A DNA stretch of 50,275 nucleotides from Actinomadura livida. Lineage in GTDB: Bacteria; Actinomycetota; Actinomycetes; Streptosporangiales; Streptosporangiaceae. Under the pieces are notes generated by a model, which did not search any database, had not been told where the DNA came from, and saw nothing but the letters and a program-made list of their open reading frames with translations. Shown here in pieces: positions 28,658 through 37,113 of the stretch (the first letter of the stretch is position 1; every line of letters begins with the position of its first letter). A program made the translations under genes and the position numbers. The DNA is taken from NCBI RefSeq assembly GCF_014648675.1, contig NZ_BMRO01000002.1:660898-711172 (forward strand), read 5' to 3'.

Positions 28658-30868
28658 TCATTTGCCCGGTTCGGGGTCGCGGGGGAGGCCGAGCAGGCGC
28701 TCGCCGATGATGTTGAGCTGCACCTCGGTGGTGCCGCCGTAGATCGTCATGGCCCGGCTGAACAGCATGTGCCGCGCCACGATGCCGCTCTCGGCCATCG
28801 GCACCTCGGTGACCGACGCCGCGCCCTGCGCCGCCCAGCAGTAGTCGGCGACGTCCTGGTTGAACTGGACGCCGAGCAGCTTGCGGACGCTGGCCTCCGC
28901 GCCCGGCTCCACGCCGTTCAGCTGCTTGAGCGTGGTGCGCAGGCCGAGCAGGTCGATCGACTGCCCCTGGGCGATCAGCTTGCCGACCTCGACGGCGGCG
29001 ACCGGGTCCGGCGTGCGGTTCTTGAAGAAGTCCAGCAGCTCGGGGACGCCCATGCCGAGCCCGCCGCCGGTCGACAGCGACACCCGCTCGTTGGACAGCG
29101 TGTTGCGCGCGACCTGCCAGCCCTTGTTCACCTCGCCGACCACGCGGTCGTCGGGGACGAACACGTTGTCCAGGAAGACCTCGTTGAAGATGGCCTCGCC
29201 GGTCAGCTCCTTGAGGGGCCGCACGTCGATGCCCTCGGACTTCATGTCCACCAGGAAGTAGGTGATGCCGTCGTGCTTCGCGGCGTCCGGGTCGGTGCGG
29301 GCGATGCAGAAGCCCCACTGGGCGTAGTGCGCGAGCGACGTCCAGATCTTCTGGCCGGTGAGCCGCCAGCCGCCCTCGACCCGCTCGGCCTTCATCGACA
29401 GCGACGCCAGGTCGGAGCCGGCGCCCGGCTCGGAGAACAGCTGGCACCACACGATCTGCCCGCGCAGCGTCGGACGGAGGAACGTCTCCTTCTGCTCGTC
29501 GGTGCCGTACCGGACGAGGGACGGCACCAGCCACGCGCCGATGCCCAGGTTCGGGGCCTTGACCTTGGCGGCCTTCAGCTCCTGCTGGATGAGGATCTGC
29601 TCGACCGGGCCGGCCTCGCGCCCCCACGGCTTCGGGAAGTGCGGGACGCTCCAGCCCTCGTCCCCCAGCTTCGCGTGGAGGTCCCCCTTGTCCTCGATGG
29701 CGGCCAGCTCGGCGACCTCGGCGCGGATGCGCTCGCGCAGCGGCTGGGCGTCCTCGTCCAGCTCCAGGACGACCTCGCGGCGGGAGCCGTCCAGCGCGAG
29801 CGCCGCGATCCGGGCGGCCCAGTCCTTGGCCGGTCCGAGCAGCGACCGCAGGGTGAGGGCGCGGCGCAGGTAGACGTGCGCGTCGTGCTCCCAGGTGAAG
29901 CCGATGCCGCCGAGGATCTGGATGGCGTCGCGGGCGGTCTGCACGCCCGCGTCGAGCGCGATGACGGCCGCGACCGCGGCGGCGAAGCGGGTCTGCTCCG
30001 CGCCGGCCGCCTCGGCGCCCTCGTCCAGGACGCGGGCGGCGTCCCAGGCGGCGGCGCGGGCCTGCTCGAGCGCGATGAGGCTGCGCGCGGCCTTGTGCTT
30101 GACGCCCTGGAACTGCCCGATCGGGCGGCCGAACTGCTCGCGGACCTTGGCGTACTCGGCCGCGGTCGCCACCAGCCAGCCGGCGAGACCGGCCGCCTCG
30201 GCGCCGAACAGCGCGGCGGCGACGTCCTTGACGCGCTCGGTCGTCAGGCCGTCCAGCACGCGGTCGGCGGCGACGGCGAGGCCGGAGACCTCGACGGCCG
30301 CGACGCGGCGGACCCGGTCCAGGCTCGCGACCGGGGTGACCGTGACGTCGGCGGCGTCGACCGCGACCCACTGCTCGCCGTCGCCGTCCGCGACCGGCAG
30401 CACGATCACGTCGGCGAGGGCGCCGCCGAGGACCGTCGCGGACGTGCCGGACACGACGAGGGAGTCGCCCTCGCGGCGGCCGGTCAGCTCCCCGTCCAGC
30501 GCGACCGCGCCGGTCTTGGACCCGTCGGCGAGGGCGGGCAGCAGTTCGGCGCGCACCTTCGCGTTGCTGGACGCCTTGACGACGGTGCTCGCGAGCACGG
30601 TCGGCAGGAACGGGCCGGGCGCGGCGGCGCGGCCCAGTTCCTCCAGCACGACCGACAGCTCCAGGAGGCCGAAGCCCTGGCCGCCGTGCTCCTCGTCCAG
30701 GTGCAGGCCCAGCAGGCCCTGCTCCGCCAGGGCCGGCCAGAAGCCGGGCCTGCTCTCCTCGTCGGCCTCCAGCGCGGCCCGGACGGCCGTCGCGGGAATG
30801 TTTCGCTCGGCGAAGCCCCGCACCGATTCGGCGAGCGCCTCGTGCTCCTCGGTCAGCCCGATGGCCAT
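28658..30868 (-). CDS. Fused double-domain acyl-CoA dehydrogenase
   Basis: A 736-aa protein containing two complete acyl-CoA dehydrogenase units in tandem, as in the mycobacterial FadE6/FadE34 type. N-terminal unit: GLTEEHEALAESVRGFAE to residue 380, with FGRPIGQFQGVKHKAA and GGIGFTWEHDAHVYLRRA, whose Glu is the likely base. C-terminal unit: VWCQLFSEPGAGSDLASL (FAD/substrate loop), TGQKIWTSLAHYAQWG and IYGGTTEVQLNIIGERLLGL, also with a Glu. Both units keep candidate catalytic residues. Such fusions oxidise branched or steroid side-chain acyl-CoAs, but the substrate is not fixed by sequence. ATG 30868 has AGAGGG seven bases upstream. Confidence 0.93.
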   Translation of the reverse strand: MAIGLTEEHEALAESVRGFAERNIPATAVRAALEADEESRPGFWPALAEQGLLGLHLDEEHGGQGFGLLELSVVLEELGRAAAPGPFLPTVLASTVVKASSNAKVRAELLPALADGSKTGAVALDGELTGRREGDSLVVSGTSATVLGGALADVIVLPVADGDGEQWVAVDAADVTVTPVASLDRVRRVAAVEVSGLAVAADRVLDGLTTERVKDVAAALFGAEAAGLAGWLVATAAEYAKVREQFGRPIGQFQGVKHKAARSLIALEQARAAAWDAARVLDEGAEAAGAEQTRFAAAVAAVIALDAGVQTARDAIQILGGIGFTWEHDAHVYLRRALTLRSLLGPAKDWAARIAALALDGSRREVVLELDEDAQPLRERIRAEVAELAAIEDKGDLHAKLGDEGWSVPHFPKPWGREAGPVEQILIQQELKAAKVKAPNLGIGAWLVPSLVRYGTDEQKETFLRPTLRGQIVWCQLFSEPGAGSDLASLSMKAERVEGGWRLTGQKIWTSLAHYAQWGFCIARTDPDAAKHDGITYFLVDMKSEGIDVRPLKELTGEAIFNEVFLDNVFVPDDRVVGEVNKGWQVARNTLSNERVSLSTGGGLGMGVPELLDFFKNRTPDPVAAVEVGKLIAQGQSIDLLGLRTTLKQLNGVEPGAEASVRKLLGVQFNQDVADYCWAAQGAASVTEVPMAESGIVARHMLFSRAMTIYGGTTEVQLNIIGERLLGLPRDPEPGK

Positions 30869-30901
30869 GCGTGAACCCTCTCTCAGCCGCTTTTGACCGC
30901 G

Positions 30902-30910
30902 ATTCTAGAA
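30902..30910 (-). promoter_or_regulatory. Candidate promoter -10 overlapping a palindrome, upstream of the acyl-CoA dehydrogenase
   Basis: On the minus strand TAGAAT (30907-30902) is a good -10, 33 bases before the ATG. It overlaps the palindrome TTCTAGAA (30903-30910). On the plus strand TAGAACAGGATTCG resembles the KstR motif TnnAACnnGTTnnA with two mismatches. The regulator is a guess. Confidence 0.45.
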
Positions 30911-30944
30911 CAGGATTCGGTGCTGTGGTCCAGTGTGGGGGACT

Positions 30945-31967
30945 TCACCCTTCGCGGGTGGCCGAGATCTCGGCATCCGCCTCCGCTGGGACCTCCGTCA
31001 GCGCCACCCGCTCCCCGCCGTCACCGGCCTTGCGGCCGAAGGCCAGGCTCGCCACGGTCGTCGCGACGAGGGTCCCGGCGATCACCGCGAGGGACAGCCA
31101 GATCGGCACCTCGGGCGCCCATCCGGCACCGTACTCGTGCGCCGCGTGGAGGATCAGCTTGACCCCGATGAAGCCGAGGATGAACGCCAGCCCGTGGGAC
31201 AGGTAGACGAGCCGGTCGGTGAGCCCGCCCAGCAGGAAGTACAGCTGGACCAGGCCCATCAGCGCGAACGCGTTGGCGGTGAAGATCAGGTACGGCTCGG
31301 TCGTCAGCCCGAAGATCGCCGGGATGGAGTCCACCGCGAACAGCACGTCGGTCGAGCCGATGGCGATCATCACGATGGCCAGGGGGGTGACCACCCGGAC
31401 GCCGTCCCGCCGGGTGAAGAACCGGGTGCCGTCGTACTCGTCGGCCGTCGGGATGACCCGCTTGGCCCACCGCAGGAGGGCGTTCTCCTTGAGCTCGTCC
31501 TCGTCCTCGCCGCCGCCGCGGACCATCCCGAACGCCGTCCAGAGCAGGAACAGGCCGAAGATGAAGAAGACCCACGTGAAGGTCGAGATCGCCGCGGCGC
31601 CCACGGCGATGAAGATGCCGCGCAGCACCAGCGCGATGACGATGCCGGCCATCAGGACGGTGTGCTGGGCGTGCTTCGGCACGGCGAACCGGGTGAGGAT
31701 CACCATGAACACGAAGAGGTTGTCGACGCTGAGGCTCTTCTCGGTGACGAATCCGCCGAAGTACTCGCCGGCGTACCGGGCGCCGGAGAAGACCCAGACG
31801 CCGACGCCGAACAGGACGGCGAGGCCGATGTAGACCACCGACCAGAACGCGGCGCGCCGGGTGGTGAACTCCCGCGTCTCGTTCCGGTGGATCAGGAAGA
31901 GGTCTGCGGCGATGACGACGAGGATCCCCGTGATCGTCAGGGCCCACACCAGGGGGGAGACGGACAA
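30945..31967 (-). CDS. TerC/Alx-family membrane protein (probable Mn2+ exporter)
   Basis: A 340-aa integral membrane protein with about nine hydrophobic segments. Family signatures are ETREFTTRRAAFWSVVYI, FVTEKSLSVDNLFVFMVIL, IGSTDVLFAVDSIPAIFGLT and EPYLIFTANAFALMGLVQLY; the conserved acidic residues in the second and third are thought to bind metal. The start is a TTG at 31967 with GGAGG six bases upstream. That ribosome site is sequestered in a 10-bp stem by the 3' strand of an upstream yybP-ykoY riboswitch. Mn2+-induced expression of a manganese exporter fits known TerC/Alx/MntP regulation. Confidence 0.93.
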   Translation of the reverse strand: MSVSPLVWALTITGILVVIAADLFLIHRNETREFTTRRAAFWSVVYIGLAVLFGVGVWVFSGARYAGEYFGGFVTEKSLSVDNLFVFMVILTRFAVPKHAQHTVLMAGIVIALVLRGIFIAVGAAAISTFTWVFFIFGLFLLWTAFGMVRGGGEDEDELKENALLRWAKRVIPTADEYDGTRFFTRRDGVRVVTPLAIVMIAIGSTDVLFAVDSIPAIFGLTTEPYLIFTANAFALMGLVQLYFLLGGLTDRLVYLSHGLAFILGFIGVKLILHAAHEYGAGWAPEVPIWLSLAVIAGTLVATTVASLAFGRKAGDGGERVALTEVPAEADAEISATREG

Positions 31968-31972
31968 CGCAT

Positions 31973-32095
31973 ACCTCCAGCGGACACGAACGGGCGCTGG
32001 AGGTCTCTCCCGCCCTGCACGAGCGAGGGCCGCGGACCCGGGCCGGTATGGACCGGCCGTATTGACGGGAACCGTGCGCGGGGATACTCCCCTCC
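31973..32095 (-). promoter_or_regulatory. yybP-ykoY (Mn2+) riboswitch with anti-Shine-Dalgarno expression platform
   Basis: On the minus strand the leader has GGAGGGGAGTA (32095-32085), CCCGTCAATACGG in the middle, and GAGAGACCTCC (32009-31999), in the order and wording of the yybP-ykoY aptamer. P1 is GGAGG with CCTCC. The 3' P1 strand continues as ACCTCCAGCG (32004-31995), which is perfectly complementary to CGCTGGAGGT (31982-31973), the terC ribosome site, across a 12-base loop. The two pairings exclude each other, so Mn2+ binding should stabilise P1 and free the ribosome site. Confidence 0.88.
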
Positions 32096-32217
32096 ACTTC
32101 CCTCTCTAACGCGACCCCCGCAGGCGCGGTTCCCCCTCTCAGGACACTTTTTCCACTTTTCTCGAACCGGCGCCGCGGGGACGGCGTCCAAGGTCCTGTC
32201 ACCGCCCGCCCTCCGGG

Positions 32218-33408
32218 TCAGCGGCGGGGGCCCGCCAGTTCCCGGTACAGGTCGGCCAGCTGGGCGACGGCGTCGTCCTCGTCCGGCAGCATCGCCGACC
32301 GCTGCGCGGCGGCCGACCCGAGCCGCGCCGCGAGCGCCGGGTCGTCCAGGACGCGGCTCACCGCGCGTTCCAGGGCGCCCGCGTCGCCGGACGGCACCAG
32401 CAGCGCCGCCTCGCTCTCGGGCCCGTGCAGCAGCTGGCCGCCCGTGCCGCCCGCCGGGGAGCCGTCCGCGGCCCGGCCGGCCGCGCCGACCATGCCGGGG
32501 ATGCCGCCGACCCGGGTCGCGACGAGCGGCAGCCCCGCCCGCAGGATCTCCTGGACGATCAGCGGCTGCCCCTCCCACACGCTCGGGACGACCGCGACGT
32601 CCGAGGCGGCCAGCAGCCCGGCGACGTCCGAGCGGCGCCCGAGCAGCCGCACGGGCAGCTCCTCGGCGTCGATCCGGGAGCGCAGCTCGTCCTCCAGGGG
32701 CCCGTCCCCGACGATCGCGACGAGGGGCGGCGGCGTGCGGCCCGCCCAGTCCCGCGCGGCGTCCAGCAGCGTCGGCAGGCCCTTCTGCTCGGCCAGCCGC
32801 CCCACCGTGATGATGAGCGGCCGGTCCCCCACGCCCAGCTCCGCACGCAGGTCGGCGCGGACGGCCGGGCCCGGCGGCGCCTTCGGCGCGGGCGCGGGCA
32901 CGATCGCGTGCCCGGCGGACCGGGCGCCGAGGGAGCGCATCCGCTCCTCGAGGTCGGGCGAGACGCCGAGGACGCGGGCCGCGCCGCGTGCCACGACGCG
33001 CTCCAGCGCCCCGTAGACCGCGGCCGTCCGCCCGCCGGCGATGACGGCGTTGTGCAGCGTGACGACCACCGGCGTCCGGCCCCGCGAGAACCGCAGCGGG
33101 CCGGGCGCCACCTGCGCGCACGCGGCGACGGCGATCGCACCGGCCCGCAGCCCGTGGGCGTGGACGACGTCGGCCCCGCGCACCAGCGAGCGGAGCCGGG
33201 CGACGGCCTTGGCGTCGCGCGCCGGCCGGGGCCGGTCGGCGAGGTCGACCTCCGCGAACCGGGCGCCGGCGCCGCTGAAGCCGAACAGCTCCTCCGTCGA
33301 CGCGGGCCCGCAGACCACCACGCGGGCGCCGCGGCCGGCGAGGCCAGCGGCGACGGACCGCACGTGCCGCCCGACCCCGCCCGCGCTGGTGCCCAGCACC
33401 AGTGCCAC
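32218..33408 (-). CDS. GT4-family glycosyltransferase
   Basis: About 396 aa, GT-B fold. The N-terminal Rossmann domain starts VALVLGTSAGGVGRHVRSVA, with DVVHAHGLRAG. The C-terminal domain has ITVGRLAEQKGLPTLLDA, IVGDGPLEDELRSRI and the donor-site motif VPSVWEGQPLIVQEILRAGLP, including the conserved E-x7-E region. GTG 33408 has GGAGGG seven bases upstream. A longer form from ATG 33492 would overlap murJ but would translate a GC hairpin. The gene ends the steA-steB-GPT-murJ run, so it probably transfers a sugar to a lipid-linked envelope precursor; donor and acceptor are unknown. Confidence 0.87.
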   Translation of the reverse strand: MALVLGTSAGGVGRHVRSVAAGLAGRGARVVVCGPASTEELFGFSGAGARFAEVDLADRPRPARDAKAVARLRSLVRGADVVHAHGLRAGAIAVAACAQVAPGPLRFSRGRTPVVVTLHNAVIAGGRTAAVYGALERVVARGAARVLGVSPDLEERMRSLGARSAGHAIVPAPAPKAPPGPAVRADLRAELGVGDRPLIITVGRLAEQKGLPTLLDAARDWAGRTPPPLVAIVGDGPLEDELRSRIDAEELPVRLLGRRSDVAGLLAASDVAVVPSVWEGQPLIVQEILRAGLPLVATRVGGIPGMVGAAGRAADGSPAGGTGGQLLHGPESEAALLVPSGDAGALERAVSRVLDDPALAARLGSAAAQRSAMLPDEDDAVAQLADLYRELAGPRR

Positions 33409-33450
33409 GCGCAGGCCCTCCAGATCTAGCGCGGAGCGTTCGGGGGGTCC

Positions 33451-33464
33451 GGGGGTCCGCCCCC
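33451..33464. terminator. GC hairpin between murJ and the glycosyltransferase
   Basis: GGGGG-TCCG-CCCCC lies just after the murJ stop on the minus strand, within a GGGGGGTCCGGGGGTCCGCC context. The same style of hairpin is seen at 341-368 and in both dispersed repeats. It argues that the glycosyltransferase starts downstream of it. Confidence 0.4.
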
Positions 33465-33484
33465 AGGTGCGGCACGGATCCTTC

Positions 33485-35101
33485 TCAGACATCGCGGGTG
33501 ACCCTTCGGTTGAGGACGGCCCGCAGATCCCGGCCGTCGATCATGAATGCGATGAGCAGGAACGCCGCGCCGGCGGCGAGCGCGGCCACCGCCCCGGTCC
33601 CGATGCTGTGCAGCTGCCCGCCCGTGCCGAGCAGGGCGGCGGTCGCGTACCCGGCCGCGCCTCCCCCGGCGCCGCCCGCCAGCCCGGCAGCCAGGGCGCG
33701 CGGCGTCCCGGCGACGGACGCGGCGCCCCGGGTGCGGACGAGCGCCGCGATCAGCAGGACACCGCCGACGGTCATCCCGGCCGCGTTGCCGATGCCGAGC
33801 GCGGCGACCACCCACTCCCGGTCGACGGTGAGCACGAGCGCGACGTCGGCGGCCATCACGACCAGCCAGCCCGTCACGACCGCGCCGGCGGCCGCCCTCC
33901 CCCGGTGGCAGGCGTACAGGACGCGTCCCAGGTGCGCGACGAGCCCGTAGCCGACGAGACCGGGCGCGAACGCCAGCACCGCCCGCGAGAGCACGTCCTG
34001 CTGGTCGGGGAGGCCGGGGTTGAACACGGCCGCGATCGGCACCGCGACGGCGGCGAGCACGGCGGCGCCCGCGCACGACACCAGGACGATCGCGCGGGTG
34101 GTGGACGCGGTGACCCGGTCGAACCGCTCGTGCTCCCCGGCGCTCATCCGCGCCGACAGGGCCGGGAAGGCGCTGGTCGCGATCGGCACGGCCAGGATCG
34201 CCCACGGCAGCAGGTAGATCGCCCACGCGTACTGGTAGTTGGCGAGGGCGCCGCCCGTGCCCTCGTAGCTGAGCCGCACGACCAGCAGCGCCGACAGCTG
34301 CTGCGCGGCGACCGTGGCGAGCCCGGCGGCGGCGAGCCGCCGCACCTTCCGCGCCACCCCGTCCGGGAACCGCAGCGTCGGGCGCAGCCGGAGCCGCAGC
34401 CGCCACGCCGCGATCCCGGCGGTCGCCGCCATCGCTACGCCGCCGAGCGCCGTGCCCACCGACAGCGTCAGCTCGGCGCTCAGCGGCAGGCCGGCCAGGT
34501 CGTTCTCGTACCCGCGGCCGAGGGGCGCGAAGACGAGGTAGGCGCCGATCACCACCAGGCTCGACATCAGCGGCGCGAGCGCCGGGGCGACGAACCGGCG
34601 GTGGGACTGCAGCACCCCGTACAGGACGACCGCCATCCCGTACATCACCATCTGCGCCGACATGACGGCGAGCATCGAGGAGCCGACGTCCACGATGCCG
34701 TCGCGGGAGCAGCCCTCCAGGTCGCGGCCGACGAGCAGCTCCATGACCGGGCGGGCGCCGAGCGCCATCAGCAGCGAGAGCGGCAGCATCAGCACGACGA
34801 TCCAGGTCAGCAGCGCCGACCCGATGCGGCGGACCTCGTCGCGGTCGCCGCGCTCGGCGGCCCCGGCCAGCACCGGCACGACCATGGCGGTGAGGGCGCC
34901 GCCCGCGACGATCTCGTAGACGATGAACGGGATCTGGGTGGAGGTGAAGTACGCCTGGCTGAGGCACGAGGTGGTGACGGTCTGGGAGAACGCGTAGGTG
35001 CGCCCGAATCCGGCCAGCCGCGCCAGGACCGTGATGATCGCTATGACGACGGCGGCGCCGGCGAGGCCGCCGGTCAGGCGGCGGAGAGTTGACGGTGACA
35101 C
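33485..35101 (-). CDS. murJ: MurJ-family lipid II flippase homologue
   Basis: A 538-aa MOP-superfamily membrane protein with about 14 hydrophobic segments. The N-terminus LTGGLAGAAVVIAIITVLAR is followed by LAGFGRTYAFSQTV. The family's YFTSTQIPFIVYEIVAGGAL region, which faces the cavity, and the LPWAILAVPIATSAFPALSA stretch are present. The start is the GTG at 35101. Lacking the kinase-like C-terminal extension of mycobacterial MviN, it may serve a different lipid-linked precursor than peptidoglycan; its glycosyltransferase and GPT neighbours are consistent with that. Confidence 0.87.
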   Translation of the reverse strand: MSPSTLRRLTGGLAGAAVVIAIITVLARLAGFGRTYAFSQTVTTSCLSQAYFTSTQIPFIVYEIVAGGALTAMVVPVLAGAAERGDRDEVRRIGSALLTWIVVLMLPLSLLMALGARPVMELLVGRDLEGCSRDGIVDVGSSMLAVMSAQMVMYGMAVVLYGVLQSHRRFVAPALAPLMSSLVVIGAYLVFAPLGRGYENDLAGLPLSAELTLSVGTALGGVAMAATAGIAAWRLRLRLRPTLRFPDGVARKVRRLAAAGLATVAAQQLSALLVVRLSYEGTGGALANYQYAWAIYLLPWAILAVPIATSAFPALSARMSAGEHERFDRVTASTTRAIVLVSCAGAAVLAAVAVPIAAVFNPGLPDQQDVLSRAVLAFAPGLVGYGLVAHLGRVLYACHRGRAAAGAVVTGWLVVMAADVALVLTVDREWVVAALGIGNAAGMTVGGVLLIAALVRTRGAASVAGTPRALAAGLAGGAGGGAAGYATAALLGTGGQLHSIGTGAVAALAAGAAFLLIAFMIDGRDLRAVLNRRVTRDV

Positions 35102-35135
35102 GCTGTTCGAATGCGGCGGGGGGTGTCTCGTGCGC

Positions 35136-36152
35136 CTATGCGGGGCCGGCGGTGACGCCGTCGCCCGCCACTCCGCTGCCCGCCGGACCGGACTGCGGCG
35201 GGACGGCCGGGCGGAACTCGTCCTCCATGTCGGGCTTGCCGTCCTCGGCCGAGGCTGCCGCCGTCGCGGGGGCCGGCGCGGCGACCGGGCGGCGGCCGAG
35301 CATGTCGATGCGGTTCAGCACCGGGTTGCCCGCGATGACCTTGGTGAAGCTGACGAACTCGCTGGCGGCGTTCAGCCCGACGAGGCCGGTCAGCACGGCG
35401 AGCCTGGGGCCGCGGCCGAGGCGGGTGGCGGCCAGGCCGAGCAGCGCGCCGAGGGCGTTGGACCCGGTGTCGCCGAGCATCGCGCGCTCGCCGAGGTCCT
35501 CGGGCAGCAGCGCGGCTGCGGCGCCGAGCGGCGCGGCCACGACGGCGGCGGACGGGCGCGCCAGCGCCAGCGGCGTGCCGGTGATCAGGCCGACCTTGAC
35601 GGCCCGGCCGGGACGCAGGTCGAACAGGTTCATCAGGTTCGCGGACCCGGCGATGATCGCGCCGTTGACGAGGGCGTCGAACGCGCGTCCGGTCCGGGTC
35701 GGGGCGGGCGACCCGGCGATGGCGGCGGCGGCGAGCCCGGTCGCGCCGATGCCGAGGATCTTCACGGCGCCGCTGGTGACCTCGCCGCGGGCCAGCGCGG
35801 TCAGGTGGCCCTTGAAGCCGCGCGAGGACGCCGAGCCGGCCAGGTCGTCGTAGCCGCCGAGGACGCCGGATCCGGCGCCGGCGAGCAGCGCGGCGGCGCG
35901 CATCCGGCCCGTCGCGCCGGGCGCCAGCAGCCCCGCCGCGGCGGCGCCCGCGACGACCGCGGGCCCCTCCAGCAGCGTCACCGGCTCCCCGCGGTGGTTG
36001 GTGCGGCCCCACACCTCGTCGCCCGGCACCCCGTTCAGGCCGGGCGGGTTGCGGGCCAGCGCGCCGTAGGCGGCGCGTGCGGCGGCGGCGCCCAGGGCCG
36101 CGCCGGCCACCGCGCCGAGCCGTCCCGCCGAGCCGGCGTTGCGTCGCTTCAT
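35136..36152 (-). CDS. GPT/MraY-family (polyprenyl-phosphate sugar-1-phosphate transferase) homologue
   Basis: A 338-aa polytopic membrane protein. It keeps GGYDDLAGSA (the DD metal motif), ANLMNLFDLRPGRAVK (the NxxNxxD motif) and ERAMLGDTGSNALGALLG (the GDxGS motif) of the MraY/WecA family. Other loops are shorter or Ala/Gly-rich, so it is a divergent member. A Pro/Ala/Glu-rich C-terminal tail of about 40 residues follows. The ATG at 36152 lies four bases after the steB stop. It may start synthesis of a lipid-linked glycan handled by the MurJ-like and GT4 neighbours. Confidence 0.8.
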   Translation of the reverse strand: MKRRNAGSAGRLGAVAGAALGAAAARAAYGALARNPPGLNGVPGDEVWGRTNHRGEPVTLLEGPAVVAGAAAAGLLAPGATGRMRAAALLAGAGSGVLGGYDDLAGSASSRGFKGHLTALARGEVTSGAVKILGIGATGLAAAAIAGSPAPTRTGRAFDALVNGAIIAGSANLMNLFDLRPGRAVKVGLITGTPLALARPSAAVVAAPLGAAAALLPEDLGERAMLGDTGSNALGALLGLAATRLGRGPRLAVLTGLVGLNAASEFVSFTKVIAGNPVLNRIDMLGRRPVAAPAPATAAASAEDGKPDMEDEFRPAVPPQSGPAGSGVAGDGVTAGPA

Positions 36153-36156
36153 CAGG

Positions 36157-37113
36157 TCACCCGTTCTTCCCCGCCGTCGGCGCGGGCGAGGGCAGGTAGC
36201 CGCTCGCGCCGGCGCCCGTGCCGTACTGCCCGCTCTTGCCGTTCATCTCGTTCTGCAGCGCCAGGATCGTGACGACCTGGCCGGAGGGGGTGTCCACCAC
36301 GTCGACGGTGGAGACCTTCTCCTCGGCGTCGGAGTCGCGCAGCGCCGCGATCAGCCCGCCCTCCTGCGCGGAGGTCGAGGGGCCACCGACGACCGTACCG
36401 CGCCCGGCGGCGTCGAGGGCGGATGCCAGCGAGATCAGGGCCTTGTTGTCGTCGCCGCCGCCCTCGTAGGCGTACGGGGTGGCGGGGCCGACCACCACGG
36501 CGAGCGTGGCGTGCTGGCCGGGCTTGCCGGTGGCGGTGATGTACCCGGCCTCCTTGAAGCCGTTGAGGACGGCCCCGCCGGCGGCGTCCTCGCGGCCGGA
36601 CTCGTCGGGGTTCCGGGTGACCAGGGCGCCCGCAAGGACCGCGCCCGCCTTGTCGTAGGCGTTCGCGTCCTCGGGGAACTCGACGTCGTCGGCCTTGAGC
36701 TGGGTGGCCAGCTCCTCGATCGTCATCAGCTGGTCGTCGTCCAGGAGCTTCTTCTGGATCGTGACGCGGCCGGTGACGGCGGCGCCCGCGTTCTTGGCCA
36801 GCTCGCCGACCTGCTCGATGCTGTCGTCCCCGGCGCCGGGCGCCTCGACCATGACGACGGACTGGCCCTTGAGCCGGTCCGCGACGATCTGCGGCGACAG
36901 CGCGCCGGCGAACTGCTCCTGCCCGTTGACCTGCTCCTGCAGCTGCCGCTGCTGGTTGCGGGCCTGCTGGGCGGTCTTCGCGGCCTGGTTGGCCTGCTGC
37001 CGCAGGGTGTCGCTCACCGAGTCCGACAGCGTGGTGGAGCCCAGCACGATGCCGAGCGCCAGCGCCAGGAAGATCGCGACGATGGAGACGAGGTGGTAGC
37101 GGAAATCGATCAC
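36157..37113 (-). CDS. steB: SteB/MctB-family cell-division membrane protein
   Basis: A 318-aa protein with an N-terminal signature VIDFRYHLVSIVAIFLALAL. One membrane segment is followed by a coiled coil (QQANQAAKTAQQARNQQRQL) and an extracytoplasmic alpha/beta domain (VVMVEAPGAGDDSI ... GTVVGGPST). It is homologous to mycobacterial Rv1698 (MctB, once described as a copper transport/outer membrane protein) and corynebacterial SteB, which binds SteA and controls septal peptidoglycan hydrolysis. The GTG at 37113 overlaps the steA stop by four bases. Confidence 0.9.
   Translation of the reverse strand: MIDFRYHLVSIVAIFLALALGIVLGSTTLSDSVSDTLRQQANQAAKTAQQARNQQRQLQEQVNGQEQFAGALSPQIVADRLKGQSVVMVEAPGAGDDSIEQVGELAKNAGAAVTGRVTIQKKLLDDDQLMTIEELATQLKADDVEFPEDANAYDKAGAVLAGALVTRNPDESGREDAAGGAVLNGFKEAGYITATGKPGQHATLAVVVGPATPYAYEGGGDDNKALISLASALDAAGRGTVVGGPSTSAQEGGLIAALRDSDAEEKVSTVDVVDTPSGQVVTILALQNEMNGKSGQYGTGAGASGYLPSPAPTAGKNG

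Noticed and set aside
33409..33492. 28-residue N-terminal extension of the glycosyltransferase (MSEKDPCRTWGRTPGPPER)
   Set aside because: It would be translated from a GC hairpin, whereas a GTG with good GGAGGG spacing lies at 33408 at the start of the conserved fold.
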